From a bacterium (GTDB taxonomy: Bacteria; Acidobacteriota; HRBIN11; JAKEFK01), in assembly GCA_022616075.1 (NCBI GenBank), contig JAKEFK010000323.1:1-32601 (forward strand): DNA of 32,601 nt, written 5' to 3'. The notes under the pieces are model-generated. The model did not search any database and was not told the DNA's origin. It worked only from the letters and a program-made list of their open reading frames with translations. The position numbers and the translations under genes were made by a program. Of the stretch, positions 21,714 to 29,330 are shown one piece after another (position 1 is the first letter of the stretch; each line of letters begins with the position of its first letter).

Positions 21714-23588
21714 GTGTACGCAACTTATCTACTGATCTTATTACTATTGATTACTACGACCGTATTTGCCGCGGACGAATTCAAATCGATTCCAGATGAA
21801 GTCGCGGCAAAATATCATTGGGACCTCGCCAAGAATTTCTATCCATCCGAAGCCGAATGGAAAAAGGATCTCACAGAAGCGAACAACCTCGCAGAAGATA
21901 TCCAGAAATACAAAGAAAAAGTTGCTTCCTCCGGCCCCCTTCTTTATGAGCTTGCGCAAAAATTGGAGCGTCTCAATCTCTTAACGCAGAAGGTTTACGT
22001 TTATCGCTATCTTCAATACTCCATCGATACAAAATTGGAAGCTCAATTGACCGAAGCCGACCAGGCTGTCTCTGAAATCGGCGCAAAAGTTGCTTTTGTA
22101 AACACAGAGCTCCGTAGAATCTCAGAACAGGACCTGGAAAAGTTGATTTCGCAGGAGCCGAAACTCGCCCGCTACCGTTTCTATCTGCAACAAAACACGC
22201 GTTATAAACCACACACATTGAGCTCCGAAGAAGAAGAGTTGCTCGCCTCTCTCTCTCCTGATCTTTTTTCCTGGCAGGCTCAGATATTTCAAAAACTGAT
22301 CGATCGTACGCGTTTCTCAGAAATGAAAGGGGAAGGCGGAAAACTGAATATTTATCGTGACCGCCAGGTGCTGAGTAAAGACACGGTTAGGACCATAAGA
22401 AAAGATGCAGCGCTCAAGCTGTACGAGGAATACTCAGGCAACGCAGACCTTTTCGGTTTTGCTTTCATCAAACAAGCCAAAACTGCCAATTCCGTCGCAA
22501 AGCTTAGAAACTTCAAAGATGCTTTCGAAAGTTCCCTTTTTGATGCCTATTTGACCAACGAACAGGTGGAATCCTTTTTCAAAGCAATCGAAAAACACGC
22601 GTCTGTGATGAAACGATATGTTGAACTTCGCAAAAGCCGCATTAAAGCCATATCCGGTATTGATCCGGTGGAGCCGTGGGATATGGAAGTGATTCCTAAA
22701 GATTACAAGCGCCCGCGGTTCACGATCGCGCAAACCACGGAGATCCTGAAGAATGCGCTTGCTTTTCATGGTCCGGAGTATTCAGCAGATCTCGCCCAGT
22801 TGATGGATCCAAACAACAGAAGATTGGATATTGTGAAAGGAGAAAATCGCAGGCCGGGAGCCTTTGCGTATGGTATTTACGGTTCCCCGCTTGTGTTCTA
22901 TTCGTTTGTGTTTCACGGATTCGTTGACGATGTGCAGATAATGGGACATGAAGCAGGCCATGTGGTCCATTACGATTTAATCGCGCAGAATAAAGTTCCT
23001 TACGTTTATGCGGATGGCGCAACCTATTTCACGGAAAGCTTCGCGATGCTGAACGAATTTGTCACTCTCGATTACCTGTTCAATCAAGCTACCGACAAAG
23101 CAGATAAGATCTTCTATCTCGAAGAATGGCTGTCCGTTGCACTGCGGCGCTTCTTCGACATCGTGATGCGCTCCGAATTCGAATACACCGCTTACAAGAA
23201 AATTCATGCGAATGAACTGACGGAAGCTGAGCAGCTACATGAGCTCTGGAAACAGGAAGGGATCAAGTATGTCGGAGAACATTACGAAAAGCATGATTTC
23301 CTGAAATACAACTGGAGTTTTACTCCGCACTATTTTTCGAGCCCACGCTATTACATCAACTATTTGTTTGCGAATCTGATGGCGATCAGCTATTACCAGC
23401 GTCACAATAACGATCCGCAATTCGATCAGAAGTATCTCGAGTTAATGAAGAGCGGCTTTCCAGACACGCCGGTAAATTTGCTTCAAAAGCATTTGAATCT
23501 GAATCCTTTTGAGCCGGCTGCAGTTCAGGATGCCATGCGGATCTTCGAAGCAAAACTCTCCGAGCTGGAAAAATTGTACGCAAAGTAG
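21714..23588 (+). CDS. Secreted M3-family (oligoendopeptidase F-like) metallopeptidase
   Basis: Zinc endopeptidase that cleaves oligopeptides. From the GTG at 21714 it has 624 residues and opens with a clean signal peptide (MYATYLLILLLLITTTVFA). A perfect GGAGG lies 5 nt upstream of this GTG, whereas the ATG at 21669 lies in a dispersed repeat and adds a charged 15-residue extension. The alpha-helical N-terminal half (oligopeptidase F N-terminal domain) leads to 'IMGHEAGHVVHYD' with His412, Glu413 and His416, and 'YFTESFAMLNEF' with the third zinc ligand Glu. The TAG stop is supplied by a truncated dispersed repeat. Most M3 family members are cytoplasmic, so export is notable. A secreted amidohydrolase lies upstream. 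Confidence 0.88.
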   Translation: MYATYLLILLLLITTTVFAADEFKSIPDEVAAKYHWDLAKNFYPSEAEWKKDLTEANNLAEDIQKYKEKVASSGPLLYELAQKLERLNLLTQKVYVYRYLQYSIDTKLEAQLTEADQAVSEIGAKVAFVNTELRRISEQDLEKLISQEPKLARYRFYLQQNTRYKPHTLSSEEEELLASLSPDLFSWQAQIFQKLIDRTRFSEMKGEGGKLNIYRDRQVLSKDTVRTIRKDAALKLYEEYSGNADLFGFAFIKQAKTANSVAKLRNFKDAFESSLFDAYLTNEQVESFFKAIEKHASVMKRYVELRKSRIKAISGIDPVEPWDMEVIPKDYKRPRFTIAQTTEILKNALAFHGPEYSADLAQLMDPNNRRLDIVKGENRRPGAFAYGIYGSPLVFYSFVFHGFVDDVQIMGHEAGHVVHYDLIAQNKVPYVYADGATYFTESFAMLNEFVTLDYLFNQATDKADKIFYLEEWLSVALRRFFDIVMRSEFEYTAYKKIHANELTEAEQLHELWKQEGIKYVGEHYEKHDFLKYNWSFTPHYFSSPRYYINYLFANLMAISYYQRHNNDPQFDQKYLELMKSGFPDTPVNLLQKHLNLNPFEPAAVQDAMRIFEAKLSELEKLYAK

Positions 23589-23606
23589 CGCGGGCGTCTC
23601 GCCTGC
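23580..23606. repeat. Truncated AAGTAGCGCGGGCG-type repeat (left arm only)
   Basis: GCAAAGTAGCGCGGGCGTCT followed by CGCCTG matches the left arm of the full copies, with no right arm. Its TAG at 23586-23588 is the M3 peptidase stop codon. It lies between two convergent genes. Confidence 0.75.
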
Positions 23607-23612
23607 ACAGGT

Positions 23613-24095
23613 TTACAGGATCGTGACTTTGTTCATGGTCACGCTGGATTTCGGCTTGTCGCTTGCATCCGTGGCAGTGGTTGCGATCGCGTCCACCACA
23701 TCCTGACCAGTGGTAACCTTTCCAAAAATCGTATAGCTTGGCGGCAGCGGATTGTCTTTATGCATGATGAAAAACTGCGAGCCGTTCGTATTCGGGCCTG
23801 CATTTGCCATCGCAACCGTGCCTCGTTTGTAGCCCGTTTTATACAAATCGGAAGAGCGATTGATTTCATCGTTGAAGCGTCCACCCCATGCGGATTCCCC
23901 GCCGCGGCCTGTACCGGTCGGATCACCACCCTGAATCATAAAACTCTGAATCACGCGATGGAAAATTACACCGTTGTAAAAACCTCTTTGCGCGAGGAGA
24001 ATAAAGTTTTCCGTTGTCTTCGGCGCGTCCTGTTCTAATAGTTCGAACTCGATCGTACCGAGGTTTGTTTCAATAACAGCTGTGCGATTGCTCAT
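23613..24095 (-). CDS. Cyclophilin-type peptidyl-prolyl cis-trans isomerase
   Basis: Cytoplasmic protein-folding catalyst of 160 residues from the ATG at 24095; the frame extends to 24149 but the family starts at 'MSNRTAVIETNLGTIEFEL'. Active-site motifs are 'GVIFHRVIQSFMIQGGD' (catalytic Arg, with Phe and Gln) and 'MANAGPNTNGSQFFI'. 'LPPSYTIFGKV' replaces the Trp-containing loop of human cyclophilin A, as in many bacterial members. No signal peptide is present. A TAGAAT lies 10 nt before the ATG and no Shine-Dalgarno is seen. It is divergent from the unrecognised gene at 24140, 44 bp away. Confidence 0.95.
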   Translation of the reverse strand: MSNRTAVIETNLGTIEFELLEQDAPKTTENFILLAQRGFYNGVIFHRVIQSFMIQGGDPTGTGRGGESAWGGRFNDEINRSSDLYKTGYKRGTVAMANAGPNTNGSQFFIMHKDNPLPPSYTIFGKVTTGQDVVDAIATTATDASDKPKSSVTMNKVTIL

Positions 24096-24139
24096 ATGCC
24101 GAAGTATTCTAACATAGGTGAAAAAATGGGAGGGGAACA

Positions 24140-24721
24140 ATGCCCACATTTGAGCTGACTCTCAGCGCTTTTAAATTTCCAAAAGATCTGGACAATAATA
24201 AAGCTAATTTCCGTTTGATCGCAGAACTCCGTTACGTGGCTGGAGATGGAACGCTCGCAACGACTCAAGCAATTCTTCCCGGACTCGACACCTACTGGGA
24301 GTGCGATAGAAACAGGCAAAAAGAATCAAACTATGTGCGCGGTAAGGACGAAGGATCCTGGGGAACGATCGATATAGGACGGGTCGATGCATGGGACAGG
24401 CTGATTTTTCTGTTGCCTGCATCCAAACTCCATTCTTTGCAGTTCAAAATCTTTGACGTAAATCGAACGGATGGCTGGGATAAAATCAGGAACGCGCTCT
24501 CCTCCATCACAGAAGCGATATTTGAAGAAGCAAAAAAACTGCTGCCCGGAATGTTTGGAAGCGCGCCGGACGATGTGAAATCTTTCTTGCTGAAAAAATG
24601 GGCAGGCGGCGATGATCTTCTGTTTAAAGGCTCCTTTATGTTTGGTGATGAGATTACAGGAATTTTTAAAATTGCGGGAGCTTATGAAATCCACTTCCAT
24701 GTAGATGAGCATAAGATTTGA
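24140..24721 (+). CDS. Unrecognised conserved-looking protein
   Basis: A 193-residue cytoplasmic protein that I do not recognise. A very strong Shine-Dalgarno (GGGAGGGG) lies 4 nt before the ATG, so it is probably well translated. The sequence alternates beta strands ('TFELTLSAFKF', 'ANFRLIAELRYVAG') with a helical stretch ('ITEAIFEEAKKLLPGMF...DVKSFLLKKWAGG') and ends in strands ('GIFKIAGAYEIHFHV'). The strands 'LHSLQFKIFDVNR' and 'WGTIDIGRVDAWDRLIFLLP' suggest a beta-sandwich with an inserted helical hairpin (inference). No catalytic motif, signal peptide or membrane segment is evident. It is divergent from the cyclophilin gene. Confidence 0.7.
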   Translation: MPTFELTLSAFKFPKDLDNNKANFRLIAELRYVAGDGTLATTQAILPGLDTYWECDRNRQKESNYVRGKDEGSWGTIDIGRVDAWDRLIFLLPASKLHSLQFKIFDVNRTDGWDKIRNALSSITEAIFEEAKKLLPGMFGSAPDDVKSFLLKKWAGGDDLLFKGSFMFGDEITGIFKIAGAYEIHFHVDEHKI

Positions 24722-24965
24722 TTCCAGACCGGCGATCGTGCCCCCCATAATCCATCCTCCGATGAGTTAAAGGAGATTACCACCGGTTCCCTTCCCGAAA
24801 ATACGCTTTACCTGCCGTTGCGATCGTGAAGTGGTTTGAAAAATACCTGAAATAATCATCTCATCCTCCCAACTCCAAGAGGCAAAATGTAGAGAAAAGT
24901 ATAATTTGACAAAGGGAATATGAGGTCTGGGTCCTCTGTATTGTCCGTACCTTGCGCGCTGATCA
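24722..24965. other. Intergenic gap with no recognised gene
   Basis: A 244-bp stretch between two convergent genes. It contains a plus-strand TATAAT followed by TTGACA-like bases (about 24900-24913) in an order unsuited to a promoter, and no convincing terminator hairpin or open frame. Confidence 0.6.
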
Positions 24966-27900
24966 TTAGCGCCTTAAAGTCGGTGTAATCGCACTCCAGA
25001 CCGCCACGGGACCAAGGTTCAAATTAACGACTTTGACTACATATGCCCCTGACTGAGAAACCGGAGCACTGATAACAACAAAACCGGAAGTGTTATCAGC
25101 AGTATTTAGAACGGAACCGCTCGGATCAATGAGAAGCACTTTAATCGGAAGGTTCGTGCTTGTTTCCGCGACAACTGAGATCGCCGTTGCATTCGATCCG
25201 ACATTCACGATGCTGGTAGCCTCCTGGCCTGCATTCAGGTTGTTGCTGTCTGATGTTGTTTGTCCGGGGCCGGTGGCAGGACTACCGCTTGAGGTTGCGC
25301 TTTCCAGACAGAAGCGGTCCACATAGACAGCATCCTTCATGTTTTTGATTTCCAGGATATGCGCACCAGCCGCCAGATTTGCGAACTCGACCTTTGATCC
25401 GAATGCCGGATCTCTGGTTGAACCTGCTGAACCCAAGTAGCTGATGGTACCCTTAGAAACACCATCCAGGAATATTTCGGCCGTTCCGCCTTTCGGACTC
25501 GTTGCGTAATAGTAGGTGATCTTACCTGTTTGGCCCGCAGCCACTACGAAGTTGGCGCTCGCAGAATGCGAAGGTGATTTGCCGGCATGCAGACGGAAGT
25601 GACCGCCACTTGCATCAGAGTCGCTAACCAGATGCCAACCGTCGGAGTAACTGATTGATGGGTCATCGTCCTCCATGCAAACCACGGTTGGAGCCAGACA
25701 GACTGCCCAATTTGCGCCGAATGATCCCGGATTCGGTGCGCGATCAGCCGGCTGCACAAAACGGAGAGCGACCTCTAAAATTATGGTCAGCGCATACGGC
25801 TCGATCACCGCCGGCACTGAAGTCAGATCAGTAACCGGGATTGTTGGATTGCCGAGTTTTACGAGCGGAACATTCACTTTTACCGTGCCATTCTCACCGG
25901 GAGTGACGGAGCCGGTCACAACTTCTGAGGTGATAAATGCGTCATTGCTCGGATCAAATGGCCCGAATCTAAAAATCGTTCCATTGTTCGCGCTAATTTC
26001 AACACGGGTCGCATACGTGCGTCCAGCGACACTGCCATCAGCGTTCTTCTGACCGCGAGTCCACACGGCGTAATAGAACGTGCCGCTTGACCCCGTGATT
26101 GGAGTTGTCGATAGATTCTTGAGAGTGATGGTTGTAACCATGTTTTGTTTATCTTCGCTCAGGCCAAAGGATAATCCAGTGATATCTACTTGGTCTCTGT
26201 TGCCGCCGTTCGAGCTTAGAAGAGGATGAACCGCGTCCCCGGCCGCGTCTGTTGCGACATTACCGTCACAGGAAGTCGCGTGCGGAGGCGGTGGCGGCGG
26301 AGGAGCGGGATTGATATCATCACCGGCCATAAAATCAAACTCGGGGAACATCCGTTTTCCGCTGGCCTGTCTTGCAATAACTGCTCTTGCTGTAAAGTCG
26401 TTCGACGCATTCATGCCATAGGATCTCTGCCCGGAAATGCAGCCTTCGCTGATGCAGCCATCATCATAAGCGATTAACACACGCCCTTCTTTATCAATGC
26501 CTGCATCAAAAAAATCGAGTAAGTTGCGGCATCCGCCGCTATCGCAAATACCGCCGCGCTGGATCGGATCGCCCGGAGTCACATTTTGGGTGACCCAGGT
26601 TTTGCCTCCGTCAAGTGTGGTAGCGACATATAGATACCACACACCGGAAAAGGCTGCCTGATCATAGTCTGTGCCGGGAGTTTTGGTGCCAAAGAAGGCG
26701 ACCGCTGCCCTCTCTGGATCTCCAGCAACTGCAGCAGGAAATTGACTGTTCTCAATTCCTAACTGTGCCCCTACATCGACATCGAGTTCTGCCGGCCAGG
26801 TGAGACCCTTGTCATGCGAAACAGCAACGTGTTGATGCCCGTTCTTTGCTTGATACGCAAAATAGAGAGTTTTTGAATCACGCGCTACTGCCACAGATGG
26901 GTCGCGCTCGCTGGAGGTATCGGCCGTTGGAACCATACGGATGTCCCATGTCAGGCCGTTATCTTCCGATACAATGACAGCCTGCCTGCCGTTTGCGTGA
27001 AAAAGAGGATCGTCCAGCTGTCCTTCTCCTTCCGGACCGCAACCCTTGTTCGGTACATAGACGGTTCCATCTGGACCTACCTTTATATGTCCATGCAAGC
27101 CGGCACAATCAGCGGAAGTGTACATCGGAACGAATGGCAGGAACGTGATTCCGCCATCTACGCTAAGGGAGCAACCGGCTTCTGCCACACTCTGCGAACA
27201 ATAGTAGACCGCATGCCCATACAACGGGTTCACTCCTGTAGGGATCGGCTCATGGAACGGGCCACCGCCAAAAGTCTGGTGGTCTATGTTTGACGGCAAA
27301 CCGGATCCTTCGCTAGGCAGGAAACCCGTGCGGCCGTCATCATCTGTCCACTCTGTCGTGCTTCCTAATGGTGTAAGACCGATCAATTGGGACACGAATG
27401 TCCGACCCTTCACGGGATCTGTAAACAGAATAGGATCGCCAAAAACCCGTGGAGCGTTTGCTAAAGTGAGTGGTGCAGTCTCCCATGTAACTGTAGCGGG
27501 TGAGGTTGTGTCATCGAAGATCACTCGAAGCATGTGAGGGAGGAAGCCGCCAAAGAAATTTACCGTTCCGCCGTTTGGAATGCCACCAAAAATTTTCTCG
27601 GTATTCCAGTTGATACCAAGCGTGGGTTCGCCGGCGTCATCCGCCAATCCGGGAGGCGCAGCGTAATTAAAAAAACGCGGTGTGCCCGGAGGAACAGGCG
27701 TCGTGCCTTCTAGTGGAGGCCATGGCCCGACTCTAACCAGCGTGACGGTTGCATTGAAAGGCACTGTGGGAGACACGTCAAATGGAACTACATAGATTGT
27801 GTAGAGCCCGCTGACAACCTCGAACGTCGTCTCTTCCGGATTATCCTGACTTGCCGCACTCGATGTTTGTGAGCCGGTCAAGTTGTCGGGCGAATAAACG

Positions 27901-28268
27901 TATACGTCGTAATCGGAGGCGCTCTTACCACGTGTCGTTGTCCCGCTATTGGTCCATGCAACCTTCAGTTTAACCAGGTAAGTGTTGAAATCCGTTTGCG
28001 GAATATCAACCGTTAATGCAAACTCGCCGCAATTTGTGTCTGCCGCACAAGCAGGTGGATCATCGCCCGTCAGTTCGATATAAGGATACGACAAAGCGAA
28101 GGGCCCTCCGGTGTATGTGATGGTGGGATCTGTCGGTGAGATTGTGCCGCTCGCCGGCATCGTCGCCGCATGAGCCAAGCCCGCAAAAATATACCAAGCA
28201 CAAAGGATTGCTATGGCCGGGATAAGAAACACTTGCACAAAAGTGATGCTGGAAAATCGCTTTAACAT
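24966..28268 (-). CDS. Large secreted Asp-box (sialidase-like) beta-propeller protein with accessory domains
   Basis: A 1100-residue exported protein. GGAGG lies 7 nt before the ATG and a signal peptide ends near 'AGLAHA'. An N-terminal pre-peptidase/PPC-like beta domain (about 60-180) is followed by a propeller (about 215-650) with Asp-box repeats 'SVDGGITF', 'SEDNGLTW', 'SHDKGLTW' and 'TLDGGKTW'. A PPPPPPP linker lies near 655-662. Then come a beta domain ('QVDITGLSFGL'), a 'YSDGWHLVSDSDASGGHFRLH' carbohydrate-binding-like module near 875-990, and a second PPC-like C-terminal domain. The propeller resembles BNR/sialidase folds, but no sialidase Arg triad could be assigned, so glycosidase activity is unproven. 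It may bind or degrade polymers outside the cell. Cysteines are frequent ('CDSGGC', 'CISEGCISG'), suggesting disulfides. Confidence 0.8.
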   Translation of the reverse strand: MLKRFSSITFVQVFLIPAIAILCAWYIFAGLAHAATMPASGTISPTDPTITYTGGPFALSYPYIELTGDDPPACAADTNCGEFALTVDIPQTDFNTYLVKLKVAWTNSGTTTRGKSASDYDVYVYSPDNLTGSQTSSAASQDNPEETTFEVVSGLYTIYVVPFDVSPTVPFNATVTLVRVGPWPPLEGTTPVPPGTPRFFNYAAPPGLADDAGEPTLGINWNTEKIFGGIPNGGTVNFFGGFLPHMLRVIFDDTTSPATVTWETAPLTLANAPRVFGDPILFTDPVKGRTFVSQLIGLTPLGSTTEWTDDDGRTGFLPSEGSGLPSNIDHQTFGGGPFHEPIPTGVNPLYGHAVYYCSQSVAEAGCSLSVDGGITFLPFVPMYTSADCAGLHGHIKVGPDGTVYVPNKGCGPEGEGQLDDPLFHANGRQAVIVSEDNGLTWDIRMVPTADTSSERDPSVAVARDSKTLYFAYQAKNGHQHVAVSHDKGLTWPAELDVDVGAQLGIENSQFPAAVAGDPERAAVAFFGTKTPGTDYDQAAFSGVWYLYVATTLDGGKTWVTQNVTPGDPIQRGGICDSGGCRNLLDFFDAGIDKEGRVLIAYDDGCISEGCISGQRSYGMNASNDFTARAVIARQASGKRMFPEFDFMAGDDINPAPPPPPPPHATSCDGNVATDAAGDAVHPLLSSNGGNRDQVDITGLSFGLSEDKQNMVTTITLKNLSTTPITGSSGTFYYAVWTRGQKNADGSVAGRTYATRVEISANNGTIFRFGPFDPSNDAFITSEVVTGSVTPGENGTVKVNVPLVKLGNPTIPVTDLTSVPAVIEPYALTIILEVALRFVQPADRAPNPGSFGANWAVCLAPTVVCMEDDDPSISYSDGWHLVSDSDASGGHFRLHAGKSPSHSASANFVVAAGQTGKITYYYATSPKGGTAEIFLDGVSKGTISYLGSAGSTRDPAFGSKVEFANLAAGAHILEIKNMKDAVYVDRFCLESATSSGSPATGPGQTTSDSNNLNAGQEATSIVNVGSNATAISVVAETSTNLPIKVLLIDPSGSVLNTADNTSGFVVISAPVSQSGAYVVKVVNLNLGPVAVWSAITPTLRR

Positions 28269-28370
28269 AAGTAGGCCTCCGACAAATACACGCTATGAAA
28301 TAGTCTTGCGCGCCACGAGCAGCCAAACAATGAGGTAATCACCCCAAAAACGGCAGGAAAGAACCTCAAT

Positions 28371-28406
28371 GTCGATGCGTTTGCGCGTCGATGCGTCTGC
28401 GCGTCA
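28371..28406. repeat. GTCGATGCGTCTGCGC-type repeat, third locus
   Basis: Two tandem GTCGATGCGT(T/C)TGCGC units, matching the tRNA-Pro spacer repeats almost 10 kb away. It lies in the divergent gap upstream of the secreted propeller gene. Confidence 0.75.
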
Positions 28407-28438
28407 ACTTCACTGGACTTCCCTGTGCCTCTGGATGT

Positions 28439-28462
28439 ATATTTAACCGTATGGTTAAATAT
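28439..28462. promoter_or_regulatory. Perfect 10-bp-arm palindrome, probable repressor operator
   Basis: Arms ATATTTAACC and GGTTAAATAT are exact complements around a GTAT centre, 19 bp before the SnoaL-like ATG. The TTTAACC-centre-GGTTAAA form resembles operators of ArsR/SmtB-type repressors (from memory). No such repressor gene lies in the window. Confidence 0.6.
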
Positions 28463-28481
28463 CTGAAAAGGAGAAGACAAA

Positions 28482-28835
28482 ATGACAACGAAGGACGCCA
28501 TCCAGGGATATTTCGACAGCCTCAAGCAGAAAAAGGGATGGGAATCATTTCTATCTGATGACATGACTTTTACCAGCTTTACCAGCCCTGTCAAACAAGT
28601 TACTGGTAAAAACGCTTTCCTTGATTCGACAAAACGTTTTTATTCGATGGTAGTCTCTTTTGAAATAAGAGACATCATGATTGCGGGAGAAAAAGCTGTG
28701 GTCCTGACTCGTTATGAATTGCAACCGCCGGGCGGCAACATTTTTATCAGTGATGTCGCTGAGATTTTCGCAGTAAAGGACGGCAAAATAGATTCGTTCG
28801 CGATTTACTTTGATAGCTCACCTTTCCCGAAGTAG
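28482..28835 (+). CDS. SnoaL-like (NTF2 superfamily) protein
   Basis: A 117-residue single-domain protein with the SnoaL-like pattern: 'KDAIQGYFDSLKQKKGWESFLSDDMTFTSF...QVTGKNAFLDSTKRFYSMV' followed by strands 'VVLTRYELQPPGGNIFISDVAEIFAVKDGKIDSFAIYFDSS'. The fold binds small hydrophobic ligands or catalyses simple reactions; no specific activity can be read. AAGGAG lies 8 nt before the ATG. A perfect palindrome sits just upstream, so expression is probably controlled by a repressor. The TfoX-like gene follows after 17 nt, probably in the same transcript. Confidence 0.85.
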   Translation: MTTKDAIQGYFDSLKQKKGWESFLSDDMTFTSFTSPVKQVTGKNAFLDSTKRFYSMVVSFEIRDIMIAGEKAVVLTRYELQPPGGNIFISDVAEIFAVKDGKIDSFAIYFDSSPFPK

Positions 28836-28852
28836 AACGGACAGAAAAAAAT

Positions 28853-29197
28853 ATGACAGATAACGAATTGACCCAAAGAGTGAGAGCGGCGCTCCAAAAT
28901 GTTCCACAGGTCGTAGAAAAGAAAATGTTTGGCGGTGTAACGTTCATGGTAAACGGGAAAATGTGCGTGGGCGCAGGCAAGGACAGACTCATGTGTCGCA
29001 TAGACCCTGCAATTCATGAGAAAGCAGTGAAAAGAAAGGGCTGCCGGACAGTAATGATGAAGGGCCGAGAATACAAAGGATACGTCCATGTCAGTGAAGA
29101 AGGAATTAGACGAAAAGATGATTTTGACTACTGGATTCAGCTTGCACTGGAATACAACAAGAAAGCCAAACGCTCAAAAAAGATAAAGAAGAAGTAA
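28853..29197 (+). CDS. TfoX N-terminal-domain protein
   Basis: A 114-residue protein matching the TfoX/Sxy N-terminal domain: 'VEKKMFGGVTFMVNGKMCVGAGKDRLMCRIDP' followed by 'MMKGREYKGYVHVSEEGIRRKDDFDYWIQLALEYNKK' and a very basic tail (KKAKRSKKIKKK). In gammaproteobacteria TfoX regulates competence, but stand-alone N-domains in soil bacteria often accompany ArsR-type regulators and stress or SRPBCC genes, so a competence role is not implied. It follows the SnoaL-like gene by 17 nt and probably shares its palindrome-controlled promoter. Confidence 0.88.
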   Translation: MTDNELTQRVRAALQNVPQVVEKKMFGGVTFMVNGKMCVGAGKDRLMCRIDPAIHEKAVKRKGCRTVMMKGREYKGYVHVSEEGIRRKDDFDYWIQLALEYNKKAKRSKKIKKK

Positions 29198-29330
29198 CTA
29201 GCTCTGGAAACGCTTGCGCATTTGCACCTGGCGGCCGCCATCCAGTTAAGTCATCTCATTCCATCAGTTATCGCATCAAGAAGATGCCGTACGCAATGTG
29301 ATGTGTGTCTGATTGTGAGATGATAGCCTC

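Noticed and set aside
24966-28268. Calling the 1100-residue protein a true sialidase
   Set aside because: Asp boxes occur in many propellers; the sialidase Arg triad and Tyr/Glu pair could not be identified.
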